From: Ramazzottius varieornatus
Lineage: Eukaryota > Tardigrada > Eutardigrada > Parachela > Ramazzottiidae
Reading direction: 5' to 3'
Assembly: GCA_001949185.1 (NCBI GenBank)
Contig: BDGG01000001.1
Coordinates: 4,580,629 to 4,644,628, forward strand
Length of the DNA stretch: 64,000 nt
Below the pieces are notes generated by a model. That model had not been told where the DNA came from. It was given only the letters and a program-made list of their open reading frames with translations, and made no database searches. Both the position numbers and the translations under genes were made by a program. Shown here in pieces: positions 14,331 through 35,452 of the stretch (its first letter is position 1; every line of letters begins with the position of its first letter).

Positions 14331-16033
14331 GCAGACTATCTTTGCTGTTTTACATTATCGGGTAAACTCTTTATTCTTGAAAACCCTCATGTTCTGTTCT
14401 GCGTATTCTTGCGCGGCCTGTTTTGAGTAGTCTCCTTGCTTACAAGCCGTAGATTCCACTGCAATGTCCGCCACGGAAAAGTGAGGGTATTACTCGAAGC
14501 TGCGAATTTCTGCGCCGTTAGCTAGGAATCTGAGATCACAGGACTGACGCCAGCTCACTTCCTGCGTCGTTCGTTATGTAAAATGACCAGCCTTCTTGTA
14601 GCTCACGCTTATGTGGTCGTCTCTTGATCGAGTCTTGAGGCACTTTAGCTAGGGAATCGTGTGAACGAGAGGAAGACGTCGACTGGATATCGTGGTCGGA
14701 ACTCTGAAGTCGCCGGAAGAATTGGCCAGTAGGTGGCGTGCTTGGACTGTCATGTAGCTGATCAGGGCTTCTAGTTCTAGGTTGGAAGCTGGAAGATCTA
14801 GAACTCTAGAAGATCACCACAAAGGCACGGACTGACGAGGTCGGACATACTCAGAGTTGCCGGTATGCTTTTCTTCGTCAAGAATATGAATTTTCGACCA
14901 TTAAGAAAACACCGTCATGTCTTCGACAAAATGACCAGAAGTGACACCGTCTAGCATCTGTCTTCTTTGCAGTTCGTGGGACAAGTTTCCCTTCAGGATG
15001 CCCATGGACCCGTCGCAAGACACCAACTCTGCTGGCAAAAAGAAAGCATTGAGCGTCTTCTCGTCTTTTATTCAGTTGAGGATCCTCTAGTTGGTCTGGG
15101 ACGAAAACCAGGAAGAACTGTGATCCGAAAGCCCGTCGCCGCCACGCAAGTGCGCTAATGAGGATACTGAATACTATGTCATGCAACATGGGGAAGATGA
15201 TGATCCCGACATTGCCCTCAAAGATAAGTACCAAATTACTTCATTTGAAGTTGGGACTACATTTGCATTTGCATATGGGTATAATTCGAGGTATGCATCT
15301 TGTCAAATTGTGTGGGCGTTAATAATGATGTTCATTTGCATAGTAATGAAGATGGGCCAATATAACGTACCGTTCAGCACGTCGCCAGATTGATCTACAA
15401 GGCGGCGTTTATACTTAATCTCTATTCTTGTCTTTTAGTAGCCATCATCAAATTTGCGGAAGGATATGCATTCATGCATGGGGCAACCGTGCGAAGTGCA
15501 CCGAAGCACTGAAGAGTCGACCGGGAAGTGAGTAGCGCAACGTGACGGTAGGTTTGGTGGCGGCAACGTTTTAGGAGGAGGATTAGGCAGCTTATTGTGA
15601 GATTGTGTGGCCATGATTATTTCAGATGGCCACAGCCACAATAGCCCGCTATTGTTTCCTTAATTAAATCGAGCTGCGCGGAATCCCTTTGTGCGGGAGT
15701 AAATCCCCCTGCCGGGAACGGCTACCGCGCGGCTTTTGACGTTACCTTCTGTTACCTGCCTCCCCACCGACCACATGAAATATATACACCCTCCCTATTC
15801 ATTCAGAACTCATATTCACTGATGAACACTTTACCTCAATTCACTGTTGATCGTGAAAAGCATTATTATAACCGAATCGATGAGCCACCAAACCAAAGTT
15901 CATCCACCGTTGAGGTATTTTTCCACCCTCGATAATTATGCCGATTGTTTTTAGATACTTTCAGTCATGGCAAATATAACCACAAGATATACTGCAGTGT
16001 ACGCAGTGAAAACAGGCTTCCGAAAACATTATT

Positions 16034-16154
16034 TGGAACGTCGGCAAACGTCTTTAAGCAGGATCGTTTTCCCGAGTGGCGCGACATTTCATGCAAAAAC
16101 AATGAGAGCGCTCGCAAGTTACTAACAATCATGTTAATCCATTTGCCAACGCCC
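16034..16154. repeat. Family A palindromic element, copy 4
   Basis: Starts TGGAACGTCGGCAAACG and ends CCATTTGCCAACGCCC. The left inner arm CCGAGTGGCGCG is clear; the right arm (GCGCTCGCAAG) is decayed. Confidence 0.75.
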
Positions 16155-17007
16155 GTTTAAATTTTGTAAGTACTTTTTCTGACTTTGCAAATTCTCTTTC
16201 GATAGGTTAGTATTTTTTTGATCTGTAGATTGACTGTCAAGTGTCAGTCAGGTTTTCCGTCGTCAACCTGTTCCATTCTTTACCGGGTTCTTCCGAAGAG
16301 AGGAAAATGATCAGAGTACTTGACTACTTGTATGGAGAGGTTGCGAATCAAGTTATAATTACGAGTATTGAGGGAGAAGGTTATCAGTATAAATCTGCTA
16401 GGGGCAGTGAAAATGACAAGTTTTTATACTGGTGATTAGAATGGTCAGAGAAGTTGATGTAGTGTCGCGCAGCGTGGATGCCGTCATCGTCAATTGCGCA
16501 GTTCATCTCGTTTACGCTTATTATCCTCGTGTGTCGCCGCAACACTGCCGTCCAAAAGAATTCCTGGTTATAAAGCCATCATCATCATTGGTCGTCAAAG
16601 AGTCGTAGCGAGATAGCGAGAAAGGCAATCATACCAGGCCGATTTGAGCATGGGCAGTTAATCCACGTTGAAAATAGATGGCAAAATATGGCCATTGAAT
16701 ATAATTACACCGTCTGAATGGCAGCCCTGCAGCCACCTGAATCCGTCTTCGTCAATATACTTAGTTATTAACTGTATTTAATAGTTTATCATTTGTTAGT
16801 CGCACTTCAACTTCACCTTATTTTCCACCCTGTCACCTTTCTTTCCACGAGCTCTTGAAATCATTAATATTTCATGAAAAAACCCAGGATGCACGCCAGC
16901 AGTCTAATCTTCGTACCGACAGAACCTCATTCCAATAAAAAGGAGTACTTATACACTGCAAAAGCAAATCTATTTATGAAATGATTAGAAATTTCAGAAG
17001 GTGAAAC

Positions 17008-17135
17008 TGGACATATTATGGGCGAATGATTTGAACCAGATCGTCTGTGAGAGCAGCGCACACCTTCAGTAAATTATAATGTAAACGTGCACCACTTGAG
17101 ACAACTGTCTGGTTGAATCCATTTACCTCGTCCCA
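17008..17135. repeat. Family A palindromic element, copy 5
   Basis: Left end TGGACATATTATGGGCGAAT and right end CCATTTACCTCGTCCCA; right inner arm GTGCACCACTTGAG. It lies upstream of the Emx gene. Confidence 0.75.
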
Positions 17136-17869
17136 TTTTATCTCTTGATTGACTTGAAAGTTGAAATTCAGTTTCAACGCAGGACTACATTGTGTATGTT
17201 TCTTAGGAGTACATTGCCAGAAAACTAAGGAACGACTTCGAAGTTCGGGATTGACAGCAATTGACGATCATTTGGATGGAAGACAAAGCCTGTCGACGGA
17301 AGGAGCGACAAGGAAGTAGAGAGGTGCGGAAGGGAAGTGGTGGATGATTGGTCAATGTGAGTTATGGGGAGAGGCGTGTCCGGCTGAAAGTTCTCCATAT
17401 TGCACGGGTAAGTGGTAGAGAGCACTAAATTGACGTACTAAAAGCTTTGCCTGAAAAGCGGACCGAGCTTTGGCTTCATCAGCGACGGCGATTGAGCCTT
17501 GAGGTCCTTACAAGTGAACCGTCGAGTCGATAGATATGGCAAAGGCCGGCATTAATACCATTTAGCAGATTACATTCGTCAATCGGTAGTGTACTTACAT
17601 GCACTCATGTCATTACCCAAGTCATTTTGGCTCTTTAGAAAAAAACAGTTGCGGCAGCTCAAGTTGATCTTCGTCGAGTACGCGCCTGCATTGCATGCGG
17701 TTTGATGATTGTTCAATTACCTGCCAGCCGAGCACGACAAAGTCAGCTTTACCGGCCTTTCTCCTAACTCAAGTGTCTCCACTGTGCTCGAACTGATTGC
17801 CTTGTTGTTTATGTCGCTTTTTTGATTAGAGCAATTTGTCAAGACTAACTTGAGATTTTTCCTTTTGTC

Positions 17870-22104
<4,235 letters not shown>

Positions 22105-24457
22105 TCTATGACGTCGCTTTTTTCGTTATCTTGTTTCGGAATTATACTTTTCATGGTATCAGTATTGTGAAATTTTTCGGAGACCTCCAGGAACTGTTTG
22201 AGCCTCTACCGCTGATGTGTTACAAGTATGCGGGTTTCGGTGTATAAGCTTTGGCTTCGTAACCGTGTGGTGGTGTTAGAGTCGTACAATGAAGTTTTCT
22301 GGCCGTAAGCGGTTTAAGCGAAATTACAATCCTTTTATCGGGAAAGAATAACAATAATATTTTTGGACAGTGTGGAGAAATGCCGTGTCGACGCGTGTGA
22401 ATATTTAGTGGGACATTGTTGATTGTAATTATGCGATTAATAGCGCAAGAACAGAGCTGAAAGCGACAAACTGCCAGTCCGTTAGACCAACTTCTATCGC
22501 TGACGATTAGCTTTGGCGGCGTTTGCCAGTGACATTTCTTGTGGCACGACAAGAGCCAACAAACAGAAACTTAATCGAATAATAACATGCGAATGAATAT
22601 CACGTTTAGCGAATGCCGCACTGCCGTCTCGAGTTCTCCAACACACAAAGAATATACTTTGCTAAAGTGTCTTTTACTTTAATGGCGTTCCATTTGCGTC
22701 GCACCTTTTATCAAACGTGAAATCGGATAAGGTACATGGTTAATGTGATTACGTTTCACTCCACTACCATAAACCAATTGGGACGCCGGCAAATGAATCG
22801 GACCAGATCGTTATATCAAGTGGCGCATATTCTCAGCGTATTCGACAAAAAATGTGCGCCACTTGGAAAAACAGTCATGTTCAAGTGAATTACCGCATAT
22901 TCACCACGGCTTTCACGTCGATTTATGATCCCCGCTCGTTCCAAAGCATACGGCAAAAATTGGCTGGAAAATGTGAAAGCAAAGGCAAAAATGTATTGTA
23001 AACGGCCGTAGGATGCAAAGCTGCTTGTCGATCGCCCATTTAATAAAATGCTTGCTGTGCTTTGTACTTCTCGATCAAGAATGTGGCCAGCCTTCAGTCA
23101 TCGATCACCAGTTTAAATGGCCACGTTGATTGCGCCCAACTGTGAAGGCTATTATTTAAAAGTCGGTTTTGCGCAGGCATAATATCAGATTGAGTGGTTA
23201 TCATTACCCAAAAGCGACTCCAGGTAGCATCGTCCAACGTTTGACATTGACGTACGACGCTATATATGGGGCTAAGTTCGAATGGCGTCTGGAATCCCCG
23301 CCGTTCTAAACCGGCTTTAGTCCAATCTTCAAACGTCGACGCTTTAATGGCAGTGTATTACACACAAAGTTTATACTTCATAATGAAGACCGTGGTCGTC
23401 AATACGCTCTTCGACAAGTTGGGTTCTCCAGCTAAAATGACGCGACAGGACAGGTTATTTTCGACCATTTTTCTAACTGCTGCATGCATAATTATGGTCT
23501 TGACGCGAGCCATGGGATCGCAGGATGCGGGTGACCTACGTATCAAAACTCTGTCTAATCAACAGCTCAGACATGTTGGAACTGATTTTGCACCACAATT
23601 TAGTTTAATTGAAAAACTGACAGCTTTGTGTGCGTTGCCGCTTTCGGCCGGTTGCCAACTGTTTCGTCCATGCCAACAGTTAGGTCAGGCGCGTGTACTT
23701 TTTCCAGATTAGGCGAATTTCTACACAGTTATTTCTTTGGCCGATGCAGGGCCGAGAACTTCATTCTCGAACGAGAACCGTTCTCAAGGCGGTGACAAGC
23801 TGCTCATCAAACTTAGTCTAAAACCATCGTTAAAGATGGTGCGAGAAGATAGAACAGAAAGTTAAAAGAGAAAATCAGGAATGGCGATCTATGGATATCG
23901 TAGGGCGGTGAGCATAGTTGTGATGGATCAGCGCGGTCGACTGTGAAAGCTTAATAAGCGGAATGAAATATCAATTGCCAATCTCATTTGCGCATCGGCA
24001 AGAGACGCGAGACATGCCTCTTTGAGGAGCCGTATCTATCAAATTGAGCATACTCTTCCCCGCTCCGGGCCAAATTACAAATCCCAACAAACCGATTCCA
24101 GTTATCCAAACAAGTTATCCTTTCCATGTTAAGTGACAGCATTTTCATTCAGTCACACCTCGTTTGGCGAGTTTATCCAAGCCATAAACTGGCCCATGCC
24201 GTTCCCAGCCATAAAATCAATGGGATGCTCGAGTCATTTAGACCTGCAAGAAAATCTAGCACTGGACAAAAATCCGATTGAACTTCTTCAGTCCTTAACG
24301 CTTTGCCTTATCATTCCGATAAACTAACTTATTTTATATTGACATATAAAAGACTAACCGTACTGTACAAATTCACACCAGTTTGTAGTATTTTGAACCA
24401 AATATAATCCCTGAAATACTACTTGAAACCAAAGAGAGGTAAACTATCAAAGAAGGA
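22105..24457. other. Intergenic region Emx to EPS15
   Basis: 2.3 kb between the convergent 3' ends of Emx and EPS15. One family A element (22779-22903). An open stretch at 23266-23712 has no recognisable homology or splice partners, and I do not call it a gene. Confidence 0.5.
22779..22903. repeat. Family A palindromic element, copy 9
   Basis: Left end TGGGACGCCGGCAAATGAAT, inner arms TCAAGTGGCGCATA and GTGCGCCACTTGGAAAAAC; the right terminus is decayed (ATTACCGCATATTCA). Confidence 0.8.
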
Positions 24458-26614
24458 TTAGAATTTTCCGAAGTCATCAAAGTCTGTAGCGAAAGAGGCC
24501 GGTTTAGGTTGCTCAAATGCGGGGAACCCATAGCCGACGTTACCGGCACTTCCATCGTTCGCCGCGACCGATCCCCATGGATCAGCGTCCCGTGCCGGAC
24601 TGGGGTTCTCTTTCTTACCAGGACCTGTCCTGCCGGCTGCCTTGGGTGGAGCGGGCCGAGGTGGTGGCTGTTTCGAGGCGCCACTGGAAGGAGCTGGTCC
24701 GGTCTTCTTTGGAGGCAGGGCAGGTGCAGAAAAACCGGAGTTGTCGCTAAAACCCCACTGATCGGCACCACCACCACCGCCTGTGAAACAAGACAGAACC
24801 CAGGATTATAGATCAAGGAAATGATGAGAAGATGGAACGCGGGCACATGGTCTGATCCAGATCGCTCTCTGAGGTGGCGCACATTTTCAGACAACAGCAA
24901 CGAAGGCGTGCGCCACTTAAGATGACGATTTGGTTCAGTTCATTCGCCCACATCTCAGTAATTTGAACTGCATACCGCCGAAAGGGGAAGCACCCCAAGG
25001 ATCGTCCGCTACCGGACCGCCTCCGAAGGGAACTCCAAAACCGACGCCGAAGCCACCATGCGTTGCCGCTTGTGGTTTCGCGAATGGGTCTGCACCATGG
25101 AATGGGTCGTCGTTTGTAGAGGAATGAAAGGTAGGAGCGAAGCTGGCTGTCTTCAGTGCGACGTCACTGCTTACTGGGTCGAAGCTGATGGCACCGGCGC
25201 TAAACGTGAACTCAGCTGCGGACTTCTGAAGGTACTCGGGCTTAACTAGGGAAATGTCTTGAGAAGCGAGAGCTGCGTCGAATTCACCAATAGCGGCCTG
25301 CAAAGAAGAAGATTCATCGATGTTTCGAATGGGCATATTCTGCTAAGGGAGTTTCTGACCTGTAAAGTGGTGTTCAGGAGCATGACATTCTTCACGTGTT
25401 CTTCCAGCTGAAGAATCCTTCTGTCACCTTCATCAGCATTAGCTTGTAGCGTGGATAGTTGTTGCCTGTACGCTTCTAGCTTCTGCTGCGCTACCGACTC
25501 TTCCTGCTTCAGCCTGTTCAACTCTGCTCTCTTCTTTTGCATCTCAGACTGTTGTTGGTTCTGGTTGACCTGCCTCTTCTCCAGTTCCTCTTTCATTTCC
25601 CTGGTTCGTTCCCGTTCTCGCTCGAGTTCCACCATGGCACTCGAGACGGATGATTGTAACCGGTTCTTCTGACTGTCCAAGTCATCCAATCGTTTCTGAG
25701 CTTCTCCGCGTTGAACATCCAACTGCTTCGTCGCCGTCTGGAGCGCATCGAGCTCTTTTGCCAAATTCTGTAGTTCACTTTGCCTCATCTGCGACAACAA
25801 AACATAGGTGAATAAATCATTTTATAACCAGTCTGGTGCAGCGCTACATCGAATAATCGAGAAGGCAAATTTAAATCCACTGGGCAAGTATTGTAAATCG
25901 GCCACCCACACTGGCTCATGATATCCATGGGTGGCCGACTCACACCCGTTGGCCCACACGTACCTGAATCTCGGATTTCCGTCCTTCCACATCGTGCACA
26001 AGTTTCGCCTTATCCGTTTTGATTTGTGCGATTTCTTCTTCCAAATCTTTCAACTCTTTCTTCAGGCCTTCGTCTCCTCCTTCATCGTCATCGAGTTCAG
26101 GTTGAGGAAGGATACCAGGATGGTGGAACTGCGTTGTGTACATGCGCATGGATGGTGGGACCAAGTCGGGAGGTAGTGTCGCTGGTGGGTCGATATTGTT
26201 CCTCAGCTTCTGCTGGATCAGATGGAAAGCCAGCGCGAACTGTTCTTGGTTCAACATGCCGTTCTTCCGGACATCGCACAGTGCCCAGATTTGCGCAAGG
26301 ATAGGTGGAGGAAGGGTGGATTGTAGAAAGATCCCCTTGCACTCTCCGCCGTTAACTAATCCATCGTGATCTTGGTCCAGAGTCAGGAAGATGGCGTCCG
26401 ACTTGGTCTTTTCCGTAGCCGGAACACTCCATACTGCGATGACGGGTGTTGGAACGATGGAGGAGAAGGATTGTCCGGATAGGAGGTACAAACCTTGGGA
26501 TGCGGACACATCTCCTGCCACTCGATTACCCGTCAAGCTGGCTGTCAGGTTCACTGGTATCGACGGTATCGCCCCGAAAGCCGAGCTTAGGTTGTCCCCA
26601 AACGGATCGGCCAT
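24458..26614 (-). CDS. EPS15: EPS15-like endocytic adaptor with a single EH domain
   Basis: A clathrin-coated-pit adaptor that binds NPF proteins through EH domains and AP-2 through DPF/DPW motifs. Four exons (25964-26614, 25360-25788, 24976-25297, 24458-24780) join in frame to 574 residues. Order: short N-terminus MADPFGDNLSSAFG; one EH domain (about residues 60-150) with an EF-hand-like LTLDQDHDGLVNGGE loop and the pair ILAQIWALCD...LNQEQFALAFHLI; a long coiled coil (about 185-360); then DPFHGADPFAKP, DDPWGASPFGG, a Pro-rich section and DADPWGS. It ends DFDDFGKF. Vertebrate and fly EPS15 have two or three EH domains; this one has room for only one, because the divergent DDX3 gene begins 760 bp upstream. 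I could not find further 5' exons. A family A element lies in the last intron. Confidence 0.9.
24833..24957. repeat. Family A palindromic element, copy 10
   Basis: Inner arms GAGGTGGCGCACATTTTCA and GTGCGCCACTTAAG; outer parts CTGATCCAGATCG and CGATTTGGTTCAG mirror each other. It fills most of the last EPS15 intron (24781-24975). Confidence 0.8.
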
Positions 26615-27374
26615 CCTTAGGGTGTAATTTTGTAAAGAACAGAAACCAAGATGGACATAATTATTGAAGGGAAGATGTCTGCGCGGAACGCCCCCACTCA
26701 ATCAAGAGTCAAATCCAGACAATCCAATCACTCACAGACCGAAGAACAAAACTGGCTGTAGTTGCCGATGACGTCAGCGACTTTGGGGTAATGGTGGCGG
26801 CATTTCTGATCTAACATCAAGACGCGTCATCAGCCAGTACCCAAATGGAACTGCCACCGATCGACGAGAGTGGAGTGGAGCTGCGAACTGTGAAGCAGCC
26901 AGTTCCAGTATAGGTACCAAGGCGTGCTTCCAGTTCCACCGTGGATTTCGAGCACGGCGTGCCATGCAGGATGTGGCAGTCTTGCTATGTTGCGTCTGGT
27001 ACCTCCAAGGAAATCGACTTCTTCCTTTTCTTATTATTCGGTGAACACCGTTCAGACTCCGTAGAAGATCTCTGTTTTTCTCCACACCCAGTTCTCTTGT
27101 TCTTTGGGAAAAGGATCCTAGACGCCGTTGTGTCCATCTTGATAGACTAGCAGTATACCCGAAGAGTTAACTCCTCGTCTTTTCTTTTTCAGCCTTGAAC
27201 TCGTTCGAAATCCGGACCGCGACTCCCCTACAATCCACCTTCTTTATTTCTTCGGCTCCACCAGACAACAGGACGTTTAAACAAGGTAGAAAGCGGGGTA
27301 TGATCCAGGGAATGTTGGAGTATAGACTAATGATCGGCTTTTCCATTACACACAGGAAGCGCGTGAAGGTTATT
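26615..27374. other. Divergent promoter region EPS15 / DDX3
   Basis: 760 bp between start codons. A TTTTCAG acceptor just before 27194 and another CACACAG at about 27354 suggest that DDX3 has at least one spliced 5' UTR exon here. Confidence 0.45.
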
Positions 27375-31575
<4,201 letters not shown>

Positions 31576-31976
31576 GTTCTTCGGATAACGGAAGAACGGA
31601 AGGAACCGAAACTTCATCACGGTTCTTTCCATCCACGGATGTCAGTTTTCATTTCGTGCTTCTGGTTTACTTCACTACATACTATTCTTCTTTCCTGTTT
31701 TCTCTTTTTCTCTACACTATTCAAAATGGACCGAAGCGACACAAGCAAGCAATCTCAGTAACCCGTCATGCGAATGAGGTGGAATTCTTCGACGATGAAG
31801 GAAGGACTCTTCGTAGTACACACTTGTTTCCTTTTGTTTCCTCCATTCACACTCTTCACTTCCTTCTCCACTCCACAACACTGGTCAAGAAATGGAAACG
31901 CTCTTGTGATCTCTTTTCGTACGTTTTAGGGTTCCTAGTCTCTCTTACAGCGGTAAGCACGAACATTTTCAAAAAC

Positions 31977-32099
31977 TGGAACATTGGCAAGTGTTTTGAA
32001 CATGAGCAGTCTCCCAAGTGGTGCACACCTTCATGCACCACCAATGAGAACGTGCGCCACTTCGAGGTACCGATCATGTTTGAATTTACCGACGTCCCA
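31977..32099. repeat. Family A palindromic element, copy 12 (full length)
   Basis: Left TGGAACATTGGCAAGTGTTT, right AATTTACCGACGTCCCA; inner arms CCCAAGTGGTGCACAC and GTGCGCCACTTCG. 123 bp. Flanks AAAAC and GATGG show no target-site duplication. Confidence 0.85.
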
Positions 32100-32782
32100 G
32101 ATGGTACCATTTTCTGAAATTTGCTTTCGGGGTCTTTCTAAAACTGAATGTGATTATTCTTGACAGGTTTTTTCCGATGGAAAATGGATGGTTGTTCAAA
32201 CATTCTCTTATTGGGGCCAAAGCTTTCTCTCGCGGAACTTGTATACTAACCGGAGAATGGAGTACACTGCTGTGTGCTCTGTTCTTGTGACTGTGATAAA
32301 GCATCGGCCAGAAAAGGAGCATCTGTCCGAAGAAAGAAGGATGCGCGTCTCTGGTGTTTAAGGCGACTACTTGGTGGTGAGGGGCATTTTTCTATGAACG
32401 GTCTGCACTTTCCGTCCGTCTTTCATCGATGAGGTAACCGCTGACTGGTTACCGGCAACGGTGGCGAGCTACAACAAGACGTCAAGCAGCAAGAGAGCAA
32501 AGGAATCTTATGTAGCGTGGTTTCTGTTATACTGTTTCTTGACCATGTTTAGTTTGAAGTAACGCTTATCTCTACAATATCTTCACGCAAAGTGTTGCTG
32601 TCAGTTTTTCGTTCCTTGCGAAACCAAAACACATTAAACGCTTTTCATAACCTTTTGCAGCGTCTTTTTTTCTCGTTGATTTCCCTTCTTATGGAATAGT
32701 CCTCTTTTGTTTTTGAGATTTGCGAGCTTGGTCCTACACAGTACACACTGAAACTGCTTCGGTTGATATAAAAAAGTTGCGC

Positions 32783-32788
32783 TTTATT
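32783..32788 (-). promoter_or_regulatory. Likely poly(A) signal of the fuseless-like gene
   Basis: TTTATT on the plus strand gives AATAAA on the minus strand, about 225 bases past the stop codon. Confidence 0.45.
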
Positions 32789-33010
32789 TCAGCCCTGAAC
32801 AATATTAGAACATAACCGTCATGCGTGAAAACTGTACACGTATACCTGCGTTGTGCCAATTGAGCAGAAAATAAGTGGACTAAAACTTCGGAAAAAAGGA
32901 CAGGAATTACTACAAAAAATGGGAACTAATACTTCTCATGAGCATTAGTAGAATAGGGCGGTGAAATTTTTAGTATGTAGAAAATAGGACAGGGATTTCC
33001 GGCCATCAAT

Positions 33011-34788
33011 CTAGCAGACCAGAATATCATCTAACATGTAGGATCGCTTATCGAAGTTATCGAAAGGTATATGGTTCTCTTTGGCTGCGTCGACATCGAT
33101 GCCGGAGTCTGTGCTTTCTATGATTGTCTCCTCAGGCTTCTGTACAATCATTGGCGAGGATTTACCATTCCGAACGTATCCGTCGGTATTGCCGGAAGGT
33201 TTTCTGGTACTGTGCCATAACTGTAAGATAAACAGAGCTGAATGAATAACAGGGCGATCGGCAAACACGAAGCGGAGTTATTTCATCCATCCAACTGCGT
33301 ACTCGCGAGCAATGGCAAATCAGACGAGAGCATGTATGCAGGTGTTTAGCGGCAAATTACATCACAAAACCTGCATACATCTGCGCAACAGCAACCAATA
33401 CGAACAGACTGTATGCAGGTTCTTGAGGAACCTGCTTTTACCTTGAGGTAGTGTTCGAGCATGGTTATATCGACCCGACAGCCTTCGCCTTCGGTCATGC
33501 CACCATCGACAACCACTTCTAACACGAAAAGACTGTTTCCATGTAGAAGAAGCGTCGAAGTGAAATAGCCCACGAGTATGGGGATCCACACGCGTGCTTC
33601 CTGGTCGGGTCCATCGCGATTCGCCACGACGATGTCGCAGAACATCCAAATGCCCCGCCACACGGCGATTACGCCCATCTTGGCCATTATGAGGAAGGCA
33701 TCTTCAAAAGCTAGCCTCAGCCACCAGTAACGCTTCTCTTGTAAAAAGGCTGATACGGCGGCGGCCTGATTTTGGAATACGTCGACACCTATGCAGATAA
33801 GATAGCCCACCGACAGACACCATAGAATGCTTTCAGTGGGCTTTCCTGGGTACAGGTTCAAGTCAAGCAGTACCCACAGCCCTCGCCACTCGAATATAAC
33901 GAGAGCACCGACTACTGCGACTGAGAAGACGGAATCCGCGAGGAGAAACAGCGGACGATCGGCCTGCAGAAAAACAATTTGACAAACCAATTAAAGCAAC
34001 CTTTAAGCATGTCTAAACCACGAGTAATGTCAGATAGAGTAACACTATTTATGGAGCACGAATTCGTCGAGCTCCCTTACCGTGGCGCGGAACCTTGTTT
34101 GGATAAGGAAGAAAGACTTGTGCTCGTCGAAAGCTGTCCCCAAAGGCGAAGAAATGCCGTTACACGACGCTCGAAGAATCACCAGGAACGAAGCTCCGAA
34201 GACGAAGGAAAACGTAGCGCTGGGAGTGGTGATACCAAAATAGTAATCCTGAACCATCCACAAACCTACGAAAAACGCGGTAAACATAGAAGCACCTCGT
34301 TGAAACCCTTAGGTAGAAAACACTGAAATGCTAATTTGGCAAGGCTTCGGCTCAATCCCGGTGGACGGCACTGAGCTGATATCATGACGGATGAACATAG
34401 CAAAGTTCGCCAAAACGATGCATTTTGTAAAATCCATCAAATTACCTCGGCAAAAGAAGACGTTCGCTCCAGCTGCCACCAAAGTATACAGTCGTTTTAC
34501 CACGATATTTCTGAAAGAGAATCTGGGTTCCAGGAAACGAGCTGTCAGCTCAAACTGGATGAAGTTGAAGAGGATCATGACGATGGACCCACCCGCCACA
34601 CAGAGCCATGCGCTGAGCGGAACATCGTTCGGATAGAGGTGCAGATCCAGCAGCATCCATAGTCCGGCCCAAAACGACACGATACATGGCAGCAGAACAA
34701 ACAGAACAAGGCACCGGTCAATGACTGCATAAACACGAGGATGAGCCGACTTGAAGAGCTGCAACCAGAACATCCCTCTTCGGCGCAT
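33011..34788 (-). CDS. Fuseless-like multi-pass membrane protein
   Basis: Four exons (34446-34788, 34081-34295, 33442-33963, 33011-33220) join in frame to 429 residues. The protein has about eight hydrophobic segments and a hydrophilic C-terminal tail. A motif of the form W/F-x-G-(L/I)-W followed by a hydrophobic pair and Asp recurs four times: FWAGLWMLLDLHLYP, FFVGLWMVQDYYFG, EWRGLWVLLDLNLYPG and VWRGIWMFCDIVV. This indicates four repeats of a two-helix unit. The layout matches the insect Fuseless family, an eight-pass presynaptic protein needed for calcium-channel clustering in Drosophila; I assign it by that pattern from memory, so family level only. It is head-to-head with an unknown gene. 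A family B palindrome sits in the last intron. Confidence 0.75.
33332..33423. repeat. Family B palindrome, copy 3
   Basis: Arms ATGTATGCAGGTGTTT and AAAACCTGCATACAT (33332-33380), followed by a further GTATGCAGGTTCT arm. It lies in the intron between the last two exons of the fuseless-like gene. Confidence 0.75.
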
Positions 34789-35452
34789 TTACATCGATGA
34801 AGGTATCCACAGGCGATATCCACGGTCAGGCAAGTCCTCCATTCCCTGTAAACCGACGCATTTCTTGACCACTAGCTACAACTAAAGTGGCAAACCATCC
34901 CTTGTGCCCATTGTGTCGTTGCCGGCGTGGGAAACAACCGATGGGGGAATACTTCTGGAATTTACTAATTCTAGATATTCTAGCAGGAAAATGTCTGAAA
35001 GTGCGATAAGATTGATCGGATATTCGGAACAGCTGATCAAGCACACCGCAGTGACGTCAGTCAGCGCAGTGACAGAGTAAGCTGTTTGCAGGCTGTTTCC
35101 GGTCATGACGTCATGAACCATTGCGCGAAAACCGACAAGTGAACCTTGCCCGGTATTTCCTCAGGTTTTCCGCCACATTCACACGACACTTTTGTATATT
35201 TGGTCAAGCCGTTTCTTGCTCAAGTCCCGTCACAATTGCTGAAAAGTCTGGGCATCGTAGCGGCATGGTGGCGCTTGCTGGCAACAGATCCCACCCGTTG
35301 CTGCTCGGAATTCGAAGCAGTCAATTCGGAAGGCTGCGTCGTCAATAGTAACACTATCTTCCTTGTTGCAGGTCCACAAAGACCGGTGTTCTCCGAAATC
35401 TTCCACAATCTTAGATCGAACCTGTGGCTGTACAGGTGCCGTAAGCACCAAA
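34789..35452. other. Divergent region, fuseless-like gene / unknown gene
   Basis: 664 bp between divergent start codons; presumably both promoters. TGACGTCA-like words (GTGACGTCAG near 35051 and CATGACGTCATG near 35104) could be CRE/ATF sites. Confidence 0.4.

Larger units (their letters stand above)
14331..17869. other. 3.5 kb non-coding region upstream of the Emx gene
   Basis: No reading frame here has homology or splice support. Two family A elements (16034-16154 and 17008-17135) are present. The region lies directly upstream of a developmental homeobox gene and is much larger than most gaps in the window, so cis-regulatory elements are plausible, but I cannot point to specific ones. Confidence 0.5.
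31576..33010. other. Convergent intergenic region DDX3 / fuseless-like gene
   Basis: It holds the DDX3 3' UTR and one family A element (31977-32099). A minus-strand AATAAA (TTTATT at 32783-32788) is a likely poly(A) signal of the fuseless-like gene. Nothing else is recognised. Confidence 0.5.

Noticed and set aside
23266-23712. Plus-strand open stretch of 148 codons between Emx and EPS15
   Set aside because: No domain, no splice-linked partner and no codon pattern like the neighbouring genes; left as intergenic.
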